Position numbers and translations under genes: made by a program. Below, piece by piece: positions 7,282 through 15,996 of a DNA stretch of 33,016 nucleotides (position 1 is its first letter; each line of letters starts with the position of its first letter). Under the pieces are notes generated by a model that was not told the origin of the DNA, made no database searches, and saw only the letters and a list, made by a program, of their open reading frames with translations. Location: positions 1-33,016 of the forward strand of contig CALXSC010000024.1 in NCBI GenBank assembly GCA_944391025.1, in the 5' to 3' direction. The stretch comes from an uncultured Rickettsiales bacterium. GTDB lineage: Bacteria; Pseudomonadota; Alphaproteobacteria; Rickettsiales; UBA1997.

Positions 7282-8823
7282 TTACATAGCTTGTCCCTGC
7301 GGTCTGTCATTGCCTGCCTGACCAACTTGATTTCGTTGTAAAACACGATCAGCAGCTCGTACTGGAACATCAGGTCTATGCATCTGTCTAGCTGGCGTAG
7401 TCTCATTTGCCTTCATAAAAGCCTTTAAATCCCTTTTATATTGAAGTATTCTTTCATTAAAATTAGTTTTAATTCTTGTTTTAAGCTCTTCATCGCAATT
7501 AGGATTTTTAAAAATACCGACTACATCAGTTATAAATTCTGCTTTTAATTTAGCTATACCGTTTTGATTGCTAGCTGGCAATCTTTCTATAACCCTTGAC
7601 AACCTATTAATCCTGTCTAAAGATAAAGATAATAATTCTTTAGTCATTTTTGGAGACGATACAATTTGTTTAAATAAATCCATTACCATAAAGTCAGAAT
7701 TTACAACACTCTCAAGAAATTTATTTGTTACATTTCCACGCGATATTACATTAGATAAAACACCGCTTGTAACAAATCTATTAATCAATTCTTTGTTTTC
7801 AGCAATTTTATCAAAAAGTTCTGGAGTAATAGAGGATAGGAATTTATATAAAATTGCAATAGAGATATTATCATCTCTAGACATGCACCTTTCTGTAATT
7901 TCATCTTTAACTTCTCTTTCAAATCCATCTGTAAGTTTATTTGCAGCAACAAAAATTTCTCTAAGATCTTCAAATCTTATATTTTTATTCAAGACAATAT
8001 TTTTTAAAAGCTCAGGCGTAGCCCTAACTCTTCTTGATAAACTATACAAAACGTCTCTTGGAGTATTTGGATTTTTGGCTATAGCATTCCAAACGCTTAC
8101 CATATTTACAACAAATCCTCTTCTATTTAAAAAATCCTCTATTTCTTGACCTTCAGTTAGGCTATTAATATATTCTATTGCCCCCTGTTCCGTTAATTCT
8201 CTTCTAAAAGTTTCCCATTCCAAATCCCTGCAATGGTCATGGATTAAATTTAACACTCTTTGAAGATTATCAGGATTTGAACGTATTTTAAAGTTAAGCG
8301 CCTCCATAATTTCTTCATCACTCTTGCCAAGTTGATGGGCATTATAAACCATTCTTAGAGATATTTTAGAAAGAACTTCAGATAAAAATCTTTCTCTTGC
8401 ATTAGGTGCACCTTCTAAACTACACATTACTTCGCAAAATGATCTACAATCATTAATTCCATCTTTATTCAAACATATGCTAATATAATCATCTTCATCG
8501 GTTGCGTTAGGAAACAATCCCTTTGCGGAATTAAACAATTCTGAATCAGCTACAAATTCAAACATTATATCTCTATAGTTAATACCAATCGTACATATAG
8601 TTCTATTATTTGCATCTTTAATTTCAAATGTTTGTATATTTCCATCAGAACATATGCTCTCAAACTCAAATCTAGATTCTTCAGTTGGAAACATAATTGC
8701 TCTTTTGGGGTTAATTGTCATGCCATTTATTAACAGCAAGCCAATAAAATGTTCAGCTATTGACTGATTACTTGCATTTTCATCAATAATAGCCATTTCA
8801 GTTAATCGTGGGGAATATGCCAT
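7282..8823 (-). CDS. Large helical-repeat protein of unknown function
   Basis: I do not recognise a family. The open frame begins at 8847, but the ATG at 8823 is preceded by a strong Shine-Dalgarno (AGAGGTGAGG), so I start there: 513 residues, MAYSPRLTEMAI. No signal peptide or membrane segment is seen. The first ~130 residues are mixed alpha/beta with a cluster of Cys. From about residue 190 the protein is built of degenerate helical units resembling leucine-rich-repeat-variant/HEAT repeats, for example NPNTPRDVLYSLSRRV, ATPELLKNIVLNKNI and ITPELFDKIAENKEL. The last ~35 residues are polar, Pro/Gln/Arg-rich and probably disordered. Such repeats usually bind proteins, so a scaffold or secreted effector is possible (inference). 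It is convergent with the GT82-like gene. Confidence 0.7.
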   Translation of the reverse strand: MAYSPRLTEMAIIDENASNQSIAEHFIGLLLINGMTINPKRAIMFPTEESRFEFESICSDGNIQTFEIKDANNRTICTIGINYRDIMFEFVADSELFNSAKGLFPNATDEDDYISICLNKDGINDCRSFCEVMCSLEGAPNARERFLSEVLSKISLRMVYNAHQLGKSDEEIMEALNFKIRSNPDNLQRVLNLIHDHCRDLEWETFRRELTEQGAIEYINSLTEGQEIEDFLNRRGFVVNMVSVWNAIAKNPNTPRDVLYSLSRRVRATPELLKNIVLNKNIRFEDLREIFVAANKLTDGFEREVKDEITERCMSRDDNISIAILYKFLSSITPELFDKIAENKELINRFVTSGVLSNVISRGNVTNKFLESVVNSDFMVMDLFKQIVSSPKMTKELLSLSLDRINRLSRVIERLPASNQNGIAKLKAEFITDVVGIFKNPNCDEELKTRIKTNFNERILQYKRDLKAFMKANETTPARQMHRPDVPVRAADRVLQRNQVGQAGNDRPQGQAM

Positions 8824-8957
8824 GTCCTCACCTCTATCCAAATCCATAATAAAATATTTAGTTATTAATAATAACCAAATATCATATAACTTTTTTAGTA
8901 ATTTTCAATAGAATTTGTAAATGTTATCACATTATATTATTTACAATTCAATTTATA

Positions 8958-8992
8958 ATAAAAACCGCATAAATTTTATTAAATCTATACGG
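8958..8992 (-). terminator. Intrinsic terminator of the LOG-like gene
   Basis: On the minus strand, CCGTATAGATTT and AAATTTATGCGG form a hairpin (8965-8992), followed by TTTTTAT. It begins about 36 nt after the stop codon of the 9029-9664 gene. Confidence 0.75.
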
Positions 8993-9028
8993 CAGTCATA
9001 CTAAACTATATAAATTAGTAAAGTATTA

Positions 9029-9664
9029 TTAATCATTATCAATCAAATTATATAAATTTTCAAGTAATTCTTCCTTTGAATTCATAAATTTTAACATATC
9101 GCCTTCATCAGGTCTTATTGTTTTTGCTTCAACAAATGTTTCAAAATTTAAAACATCCTTGTAGAATGATGCAGGGTATATAAATACAGGAACTTCCGGC
9201 ATTCTCTTTGTTTTCATTAGAGTTAATGCACTGTATAATTCGTCCATAGTTCCAAATCCACCCTTAAATATGATAATACATTTAGCATAGTCAAACATTA
9301 TTGCCTTCCTAGCCTCAAAAGTTTTAAAAACACATGACGTATTTTTATCGCAGAATTTTAATTGGTCTTCTTCCTTTTCATGCGGGAGAACTAAAGCCAT
9401 TCCACCAGTAGGAGCGCCCAATTTATATGCTGGCTCTAACCATGCAGTCATAACTGATGGACCGCCGCCTGTTATAAAACTAATCTTTTTTCCCTTTTCC
9501 AAAATTCTCTTTGCACATAGTGCCGATATTTCTTCAATTTCTTTAATATGAGGATCATCCATCGGAATTCTAGCGCTTCCAAAGCCAACTAAACCCTTTG
9601 GAAAATTATTTTCAGCCAATTTTTTCTTAGCCACTTCATAATCTTTAAAACCTTCCATTACCAT
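9029..9664 (-). CDS. LOG/TIGR00730-family Rossmann-fold protein
   Basis: 211 residues. It belongs to the 'lysine decarboxylase-like' LOG superfamily; characterised members are cytokinin-activating nucleotide phosphoribohydrolases that release free base from nucleoside monophosphates. The N-terminal GFGSARIP (residues 27-34), the nucleotide-binding FITGGGPSVMTA (about 63-74) and the catalytic-loop KGGFGTMDELYSAL (about 134-147) are visible. The family hallmark is PGGxGTxxE; here it reads KGGFGTMDE, keeping Gly-Gly, Gly-Thr and Glu. Bacterial substrates are often unknown, so a purine-nucleotide hydrolase is the best guess. Two ATG codons (9664 and 9658) could start it, and neither has a clear ribosome-binding site. 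Confidence 0.85.
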   Translation of the reverse strand: MVMEGFKDYEVAKKKLAENNFPKGLVGFGSARIPMDDPHIKEIEEISALCAKRILEKGKKISFITGGGPSVMTAWLEPAYKLGAPTGGMALVLPHEKEEDQLKFCDKNTSCVFKTFEARKAIMFDYAKCIIIFKGGFGTMDELYSALTLMKTKRMPEVPVFIYPASFYKDVLNFETFVEAKTIRPDEGDMLKFMNSKEELLENLYNLIDND

Positions 9665-9864
9665 ATTTATAATACTTTTTTATTAAACACAAAGATTAAT
9701 TATATTACAAAAAACTAAATATGCAATTCATTTTTTATAAACTTTAAAAAGTTGCCTATTAAATATTTAAATAATATATTGCAGAATATTTTTCTTATCA
9801 AACCAAAGGCGATTTCATACCTATTTAACCCCGTCAAATAAATTTGGACTATTTATGAACCAGC

Positions 9865-10104
9865 GGGGGGCGGCCGCAGCAACGGTGCAGGGGCCTTCCC
9901 GGATTTTCAACTTTTGGCGCATTGGTATTGGCCATTAGTGCTTCCCTTTCATAGCCAAATGAGTCGGCGCCTCCACCGTTGGCTAGGCGAAGGCCTAGGG
10001 CTTTTTCCATCTAGCCTCACCCCACAAATCCTCACCACCGCCAGTTAGTCCGATACTTTCAGCAACCACCATATTTAGAAGAAAAAGCTCTGCGGCCGCC
10101 CCCT
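9865..10104. repeat. Cloverleaf repeat element, copy A
   Basis: A GC-rich ~240-bp element bounded by a perfect 13-bp terminal inverted repeat (9866-9878 and 10091-10103, GGGGGCGGCCGCA). Inside, with only 1-2 nt between them, are three arms: CAACGGTG/CACCGTTG (9880-9887 with 9974-9981), CTAGGC-gaag-GCCTAG (9983-9998) and GCTTTTTC/GAAAAAGC (10000-10007 with 10081-10088). The same plan with different bases in the stems is seen in copy B at 22951-23192. The element carries no recognisable gene. Confidence 0.75.
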
Positions 10105-10238
10105 CTCACCAAGCAAAAATTGTCTAGATTGAATATATATAATTGTCATAAAAATACAGCAAAAATCTTAAAAATAAAAAAATGCTTATACAATATTTTC
10201 CAGACTCTTCCCCTTATCTTGATATTACAGCATTATAA

Positions 10239-10287
10239 TCCTTCCCCTCAAGAAGAGGAAGCGTCAGCTTTAGCTGATGATTGGGAG
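10239..10287. repeat. REP-like palindromic repeat
   Basis: CTTCCCCTC-aagaa-GAGGAAG is followed by TCAGC-ttta-GCTGA and TTGGGAG. This resembles the widespread intergenic palindromes of the 'CCCCTC aagag GAGGGG ... CAGC ... GCTG' type. One copy in this window; no gene. Confidence 0.5.
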
Positions 10288-10447
10288 TTTTAAAAATATT
10301 AAAGTAGAGAAACCAAATTTAAAATTAAAAATCAGATTAAAAATTTAAAATCAAATTTTAATTAAAGAAAAAAGTTAAAATTAAAATATCATAAAGGGAA
10401 TAAAGAAAGAAAAAAATAATTAAAAATATAATTATATATAAACAATT

Positions 10448-10716
10448 AGAGCACCCCACCGCCCCTGCAGAGCACCTGTTCCTCGTTTCGCTAGTTTCAC
10501 ACTTCGCCGATCCGACAGGCTGCCGGTTGCAAGCAAGTGCGAAGGCAAGGGGATTGAAGTTTATTTCAAATCACCAACGAGTGGCTTTAGCCCGAGTGTT
10601 CGCCGAAGCACGATGTGAACGAAGTGAATGCTCAAGCTCCCATCGGTTGCCCCTCTTGTTTTCGGCAAGCCGACATCCCGCCCACTTCGTGCTTCCTCGC
10701 AAAGCAGGGAGGGATT
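10448..10716. repeat. GC-rich palindromic island
   Basis: About 270 bp far richer in G+C than its flanks, with many local inverted repeats: CTTCGC/GCGAAG, GAGTGTTC with GAATGCTC, GGTTGCC with GGCAAGCC, and GAAGCACGA with TCGTGCTTC. The ends carry a rough inverted repeat (CCGCCCCTGC and GCAGGGAGGG). Short open frames cross it on both strands but have no family resemblance, so I treat it as a non-coding repeat. It may be a diverged relative of the cloverleaf elements. Confidence 0.5.
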
Positions 10717-11092
10717 AGTTGCATTAAGATAAGAGATAGAGTTTAATATTTTCATATATGTTTTTGAATTTTTCAGTTAAAAAGGTAATAATTGAAGAAA
10801 CATTACAAGAATTAAAGTCTCTTGTGTATGCAATGCCAATCCTGACCAATAGGCAGAATTGGTATGAGATATAAATACTATACAGAGCAAAAATAGAAGT
10901 GCAATAAGAAATTATAAATTTAAAGGAACATTGTAGGATAAAAAACAGAACTTGCAAAGCCATACCTTTAGCAGAGAGTAAATTTTAATCCATATTTTTA
11001 TATAAAAATATGGATTAAAAAATTATAATAAAGCAAAGCATTTAGAAACCTTAAAACAGGTAAACAGTAAAATATATTTCTTCTATACAGAC

Positions 11093-11824
11093 TTACATTA
11101 TTTCTTTCAAAAATGCCTTTTCAAGAAGAGTTTCAGAATGCTTCTTTTTTAACTCCTCAGGAGTTCCAACAAATACTATTTTTCCATTATATAAAACGCC
11201 AATTCTATCGCATATTTCATCAATATCAGCTAGAATATGGGAACTAAAGAAAATGCTCTTATTTTTTTTCTTGCTTTCAAGCAATAGATTTTTTAGATAA
11301 ATTCTTGCCTTAGGGTCTAGACCGCTCATTGGTTCATCCAATATAACAATCTCAGAATTTCCTAAAAATGTTGATATCAATCCAAGTTTTTGAACCATTC
11401 CCTTTGAATATTTTGAAACCTTTAAATTTAAAGCGTTTTTATCCAAAGCCAGAAGGTCAGCCAATTTAAATATTTCCTTTTTCAATTCTTCTTTTGTTGC
11501 TTTATAGGCTTTATCAAAATCATTAAAAATTTTTAAGAATTCTATACCCTTAAGCATTGAAGAAACTTGAAATTTTTCAGGCAAATATCTTAATTTTTCT
11601 CTACTTCTTGTCAAAACAGACGGTGTATCAAAAATTTTTACTTCGCCCGAATCAGCGCTAAGCAAATCTAAAATTATTTTTATTAAAGTAGTTTTTCCCA
11701 CACCATTGAGACCAATCAAACCAAAAATTTCATTGCTTTTAAGTTCAAAGTTTATTCCATCAAGAACAACCTTTTCTCCAAACTTTTTATTTAAATTTGT
11801 AATTTTTAATGGATTATTTGACAT
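11093..11824 (-). CDS. ABC transporter ATP-binding protein
   Basis: 243 residues, a single ABC ATPase domain of the ABC-2/CcmA-like type. Walker A is GLNGVGKTT (about 38-46), the signature region is SKYSKGMVQKLGL (a degenerate LSGGQ, as usual in this subfamily), Walker B is IVILDEPMSGLDPKAR, and the switch His lies in SSHILAD. No permease gene is adjacent, so its membrane partner is encoded elsewhere and the substrate is unknown. It is the last gene of the psd-pssA-ABC operon, starting 2 nt after the pssA stop, which hints at an envelope or lipid-linked role. Confidence 0.93.
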   Translation of the reverse strand: MSNNPLKITNLNKKFGEKVVLDGINFELKSNEIFGLIGLNGVGKTTLIKIILDLLSADSGEVKIFDTPSVLTRSREKLRYLPEKFQVSSMLKGIEFLKIFNDFDKAYKATKEELKKEIFKLADLLALDKNALNLKVSKYSKGMVQKLGLISTFLGNSEIVILDEPMSGLDPKARIYLKNLLLESKKKNKSIFFSSHILADIDEICDRIGVLYNGKIVFVGTPEELKKKHSETLLEKAFLKEIM

Positions 11825-11826
11825 AC

Positions 11827-12582
11827 CTATTTTCTATTTTTTTTAAAGCCCAAATAAACAAAAATTCCAATAACTATACTTACTAAGTATAGAGCTCCAA
11901 TTACTGAAAATGCAAGCCAAGGCTCAGTAACAAACAAAATCGCAAGCATAGAAGCCAAAATTAAAACAAGGTTTCTATATTGGTTGCTAATTTTTATTTT
12001 CTTAAAGCAAGGTGTAGGCAATGTACCACCGGCCAACAATGCAATAACTAGTGTATTGACAATCACAAAAATAGGCTCGCTCCAAAATCCATATCCGAAT
12101 TGAAAGCTTAAAACCAATGGAAGTATAACCAAACCAGCGGCTGCAGGGGCAGGAACGCCCTTGAAGAAATATTTAACCAGCGGATCATTTTGATCTTTTG
12201 TTGTTAGATCAACATTAAATCTAGCCAATCTTATAGCCATACAGCACGCTAAAAGCATAACCGCAAACCATGAGATTCCATTAAATTCAACCTCATTCAT
12301 CTTCCAGCAATATACTACAAATCCAGGAGCCACACCAAAATTAACTAAATCAGCTAAGGAATCCATTTGTGCTCCAAAGTCACTGGATACATTCAAAAAT
12401 CTTGCAACCCTTCCATCAATTCCATCCAAAAAACATGCAAATAATAATAAGGAGGCAGCGATGGTAAAGTTTCCAGTATATCCGTATTTAATAGCTGAAA
12501 CGCCGCAGCATAGCGCTAAAAGTGATAATAATGTCGGAACAAACCTTGTAAAATCCAACTGTCCATCTTTATTTTTTTTCAT
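11827..12582 (-). CDS. pssA: CDP-diacylglycerol-serine O-phosphatidyltransferase
   Basis: 251 residues from the ATG at 12582. An upstream in-frame TTG at 12594 is less likely because ATG gives the usual MKK start 18 nt after the psd stop. The enzyme makes phosphatidylserine from CDP-diacylglycerol and L-serine in the inner membrane. The CDP-alcohol phosphotransferase signature DG-x2-AR-x8-G-x3-D-x3-D is present as DGIDGRVARFLNVSSDFGAQMDSLAD. Several membrane helices follow. It lies between psd, which decarboxylates its product, and an ABC ATPase, so two consecutive steps of phosphatidylethanolamine synthesis are encoded together. Confidence 0.95.
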   Translation of the reverse strand: MKKNKDGQLDFTRFVPTLLSLLALCCGVSAIKYGYTGNFTIAASLLLFACFLDGIDGRVARFLNVSSDFGAQMDSLADLVNFGVAPGFVVYCWKMNEVEFNGISWFAVMLLACCMAIRLARFNVDLTTKDQNDPLVKYFFKGVPAPAAAGLVILPLVLSFQFGYGFWSEPIFVIVNTLVIALLAGGTLPTPCFKKIKISNQYRNLVLILASMLAILFVTEPWLAFSVIGALYLVSIVIGIFVYLGFKKNRK

Positions 12583-12600
12583 ATTCACTACCAATAATTA

Positions 12601-13281
12601 TTATTTTTTATTAACAATACCGATTACTGTTTCACCAGCAATCATAGTCTGCCCAACCTTCACCTTTAATTCAACTTCCTTAGGCAAATATACATCAACT
12701 CTGCTGCCAAATTTAATACAACCAAATTGTTCGCCAGCAGTAACTTTTTGACCTTCCTTGAGATTGCAAACTATTCTCCTTGCAACCATACCAGCTATTT
12801 GTACAAATATAACTTCAAAACCTTGTTTAGCCTTCATTAAACATATTTGCCTTTCATTGTCTTCATGATATTTGTCATTAGTTATATTTAAAAATTTACC
12901 CTGGATATACTCAAGTTTTTCTATAGTACCAGCTATCGGCACCCTTTGTACATGCACATTAAATGTACTTAAAAATATACTAACCCTCTGATATTTAATA
13001 TTTGAATCCAATTCCAACTCCTTTGGAGCCTCAGCCTCTTCTATAGTGTCTACAGTTCCATCAGCAGAAGCTAAAACAACATTTGGATCGTCAGGACTAA
13101 TTCTAACAGGATCTCTAAAAAAGTAAACCACAAAAAGTGTTAATACGACCCCTATTTCGCCCAAAAAACAGTTTATAATAAATAATAAAAATGTTATAAC
13201 ACAACTAACGGCTATAATAAAATAACCTTCTTTGTTTATTGGCACTATAACTCTATTTAAAGCATCCCTTAAATCTGACAT
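12601..13281 (-). CDS. psd: Phosphatidylserine decarboxylase proenzyme (short form)
   Basis: 226 residues, the short 'archaeal-type' Psd common in Alphaproteobacteria. It converts phosphatidylserine to phosphatidylethanolamine. An N-terminal hydrophobic region (YFIIAVSCVITFLLFII and the next segment) anchors it, followed by VVYFFRDPVR, typical of this class. The autocleavage site that creates the pyruvoyl cofactor is the Gly-Ser of IKFGSRVDVYLP near residues 186-197. FLSTFNVHVQRVPIAG is the conserved His region. It is the first gene of the psd-pssA-ABC operon, with a plausible promoter at 13312-13340. Confidence 0.95.
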   Translation of the reverse strand: MSDLRDALNRVIVPINKEGYFIIAVSCVITFLLFIINCFLGEIGVVLTLFVVYFFRDPVRISPDDPNVVLASADGTVDTIEEAEAPKELELDSNIKYQRVSIFLSTFNVHVQRVPIAGTIEKLEYIQGKFLNITNDKYHEDNERQICLMKAKQGFEVIFVQIAGMVARRIVCNLKEGQKVTAGEQFGCIKFGSRVDVYLPKEVELKVKVGQTMIAGETVIGIVNKK

Positions 13282-13311
13282 GGCTATGATTCTTTATTCA
13301 TATATATTGTA

Positions 13312-13340
13312 AATCTAAAATTATAATATTAATTAGTCAA
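13312..13340 (-). promoter_or_regulatory. psd operon promoter
   Basis: Minus-strand -35 TTGACT (13335-13340), 17-bp spacer, -10-like TAGATT (13312-13317), about 30 nt upstream of the psd ATG. Confidence 0.45.
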
Positions 13341-13376
13341 GGTTTTTTAATACTGGAATAAATAAAATATTTTTTC

Positions 13377-13405
13377 TTGAAATCGCTCCAAAATTCTCAT
13401 ATAAT
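13377..13405 (+). promoter_or_regulatory. Promoter for the candidate effector gene
   Basis: -35 TTGAAA (13377-13382), 17-bp spacer, perfect -10 TATAAT (13400-13405). The expected start is about 13412, with the ATG at 13434. The TTG that could be mistaken for a start codon is the -35 box itself. Confidence 0.8.
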
Positions 13406-13433
13406 ATCGTTATTGTTAATAAATAATATAAAA

Positions 13434-14950
13434 ATGCAATCACAAAACAAACCTAGATCGGGTCTGCTTTTAAAAAAGTTGATCTTGCCTAATCTTTCTG
13501 AAAATAAAAGTCCTAATATTGACTTAGTTGACTCGTTTAGGCTTATAGAGGAATTAGGACTATTACAGAATAAGCACTTTGTACTTTTGGATGGCTTTGA
13601 AAAAGCCGTTAAAGACTGTGAATCAATAAAGAAAAAGATAGAAGATAGAGTGACTGAAAAGCAAGATGGCAAATCAAAAAAAGTACAGGAAGATTTTGAA
13701 GAAAAAAAGAGAAAACGATTTAAACAATTGCCAACAATAAAAAAAATATACAGGTCGGATTTGTTAATAAATACTGTCCGCAACCTGAGACAAATAGTAA
13801 AAAAAAATATTTTAAAGCTCTTATAAAAGGACTAGGCATTACAAGGGACAACTATGCTGAATATAAAAGTAAACATGGGGATTTTGTAGTAACATTATTG
13901 CCGACAAAATCGCATATGACTTCTGTATTTGTTGACCTTAGCCATCAAAACTATGATTCTTTTATTTCATCAATGCCATTAATGCTGTTTGATAGTTCGC
14001 ATGCTACTTTTTCAAAGGCAAATACTCCAACTAGTTTAATGCTGAATTTCGTAAAAGAAAAACAAGAAAACCTAGATGATCTACTAACTGATGAACAAGT
14101 TATAGAAAAATTTAGAATCTATGTTAGAGGATTGACGGATGAGAAAATACTTGAAATATTGGCGCAAGATGACAAAGAAAAAATAAAATCCAAAATACAA
14201 GTTGAACCAAATAAATACCAGGAAGATACTGAGGATAAAAAGATATTAAAATATGTAAGGAATGAAATTGAAAATCCTAAAATTGTAGAATTTTTTGATT
14301 ATCCAAAGGCATTCGGCGAAAGTTACCAAGGAAAAATACAATTGGTAAACCCAAGATTACAGTCAACATCAAGCTGTGTTTTGCATGCAATAGCTGCAGC
14401 CAAAACAGCCATCTCTTGTGAAAATATAGATAGTCTAAGAAAAAAACTAACAGCATGGCTAACCATAGCTGACTCACGTAGCTATATTAAGGATATAAAA
14501 CCATCTATATCAGTCAAAGATATTGGAGGACATAGCCAGTTTTTAAAAGAATATATGCAAAATATGCTGGATCTTTTCAAAAATGATACATTAGATTTTT
14601 GCGATAGCAAATTTACGGAAATATTGCCAGAGATAAAAACAATAATAGAAAGAGATTTTGCAATAACAGCCGAAAGTGATGGTGATATATTGGAAAGTAT
14701 CTCAAAAGCAAAAACAACTGGAGGATTAAGTGCTAAAATAGCCGCTATAAAAGATGAAGAAAAAAAGCTGCAAGTATTCAAAACGGCCCTAGGCGTTATA
14801 TATAAAAAACGTTTAAAATTATTCTGTAGAGATGATGCCATAGTGGCTTTTGTTCCTAGGTTAGCAGAGGAAACAGCTAGAAGAAGAATAGAGGCTACAC
14901 TTAAACAACGAACCCAAAAAGCTCAGCGAGGAATTCAACAGGCTGTTTAG
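13434..14950 (+). CDS. Candidate clan CE (Ulp1/YopJ-like) cysteine effector, frameshifted at an A9 tract
   Basis: Two open frames form one gene. Frame 1 (13434-13826) gives a basic, charged, coiled-coil-like ~120 residues. At A9 (13799-13807) the coding signal moves to a second frame, which is open from the tract to 14950. One extra A gives ...RQIVKKKYFKALIKG and a protein of about 505 residues. In the second part, the order His (13913; SHMTSVFVDL), Asp (13991; PLMLFDSS), Gln (14360) and Cys (14375; LQSTSSCVLHAIAAAK) recalls the H-D/E-Q-C catalytic order of clan CE proteases and YopJ acetyltransferases. About 120 residues between Asp and Gln are more than usual. These families are often secreted effectors. 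The assignment is from motif order only. It has a strong promoter, sits just upstream of parB and shares no function with it. Confidence 0.5.
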
Positions 14951-14957
14951 AATATTA

Positions 14958-15014
14958 GAATATAATAAAATATTATTTTTCAATTTTTATAATTGAAAAA
15001 TAATATTTATATTC
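14958..15014 (+). terminator. Long AT-rich hairpin after the effector gene
   Basis: A near-perfect 17-bp stem (AATATTATTTTTCAATT with its complement) around the loop TTTAT, with outer GAATATAA/TTATATTC arms. It starts 8 nt past the stop codon. Probably a terminator separating this gene from parB. Confidence 0.65.
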
Positions 15015-15049
15015 TAGTATATGGCTAGTACTTAAATTATTTAATAAAA

Positions 15050-15946
15050 ATGAATACAACAAATAAATTAGGAAGGGGCTTGAGCTCTCTTTTAGGAGAA
15101 AAAAAATTAAATTTAAATAACGGCTTAATGGGTATTGATTTAAGTGCGGATAAAGTACAAAAACTTGCTATTGATTTATTGAAACCAAATAGATTTCAGC
15201 CTAGAAAATATTTTAACGAGGAAGAACTCCATGAACTATCAATATCAATAAAAGAATATGGAATTCTACAACCAATTATAGTTAGAAAACTATCTGAAGA
15301 CTTGAGCAAATTTGAAATAATTGCGGGCGAAAGAAGACATAGGGCGGCAAAATTAGCCGGTCTGGATGTAGTGCCTGTAATAGTTAAAGAATTTGACGAT
15401 AAGGATGTTTTAAGTTTGGCAATTATTGAAAACATTCAAAGAAGCGACCTATCGGTGATGGAGGAGGCAGAGGCATATTATTCTTTAATAAAAGACTTTA
15501 ATTATACACAGCAGGATGTTGCTAATTTTGTTGGAAAAAGCAGAAGCCATGTAGCCAATATAGTAAGGCTTCTAGACCTTCCAACTGAGGTTAAAGAAAT
15601 GCTATATAGAAAAGAGATAGATATGGGCCATGCAAGAGCTTTAATAAATTGTGATAAAGCAATAGAGATAGCGCATATGATTGTTGAAAATCAACTAAGC
15701 GTTAGAGAGACTGAAAAATTGGTTAGGGACTATAACTATGGCAAAAATAATCTAAAACAAAATATTAAAAAAGCTCAGCTCTCAATGATTAATAAAGAAT
15801 ATTTTAAAAAAATTGAAACCAGTCTATTTAATAAAATAAATTTAAAATCAAAAATTGAATTTGACAAACAGAAGAATAAGGGTAAAATTATAATAAACTA
15901 CAATACTGTTGAAGAGTTGGAAAACTTTTTAAACAAAATAAAATAG
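15050..15946 (+). CDS. parB: Chromosome-partitioning protein ParB
   Basis: 298 residues. Typical N-terminus MNTTNKLGRGLSSLLG. The ParB/Srx domain carries NRFQPRKYF (about 47-55), GILQPIIVR and the CTP-binding GERRHRAAKLAG (about 94-105). ENIQRSDLSVMEEAEAY precedes the central HTH (FNYTQQDVANFVGKSRSHVANIVRLLDLP), and GHARALI follows. The C-terminal ~50 residues form the dimerisation domain. ParB loads onto parS sites as a CTP-dependent clamp and works with ParA in origin segregation. parA is not next to it; the preceding gene is the candidate effector. It heads the parB-yraN-murG-asmA run. Confidence 0.97.
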   Translation: MNTTNKLGRGLSSLLGEKKLNLNNGLMGIDLSADKVQKLAIDLLKPNRFQPRKYFNEEELHELSISIKEYGILQPIIVRKLSEDLSKFEIIAGERRHRAAKLAGLDVVPVIVKEFDDKDVLSLAIIENIQRSDLSVMEEAEAYYSLIKDFNYTQQDVANFVGKSRSHVANIVRLLDLPTEVKEMLYRKEIDMGHARALINCDKAIEIAHMIVENQLSVRETEKLVRDYNYGKNNLKQNIKKAQLSMINKEYFKKIETSLFNKINLKSKIEFDKQKNKGKIIINYNTVEELENFLNKIK

Positions 15947-15996
15947 TTTTACAATAGAATAGTTGAAAAAAATTATCTATTGAATGGGAGCATAAA

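Larger units (their letters stand above)
9665..11092. other. 1.4-kb gene desert with GC-rich folded repeats
   Basis: No convincing gene. It is AT-rich at 9665-9864. A cloverleaf element lies at 9865-10104, a short REP-like palindrome at 10239-10287 and a GC-rich palindromic island at 10448-10716. AT-rich sequence then runs to the ABC ATPase stop at 11093. The base composition of the islands contrasts sharply with the flanks. Confidence 0.8.

Noticed and set aside
10527..10755. Overlapping 63- and 64-codon frames on both strands
   Set aside because: They mirror each other across a GC-rich palindromic block; frame openness follows from composition, not coding.
10724..10963. 79-codon minus-strand open frame
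   Set aside because: Hydrophobic and Cys-rich with no family resemblance or ribosome-binding site, next to a repeat island. Possibly a gene remnant, but not supported as a gene.
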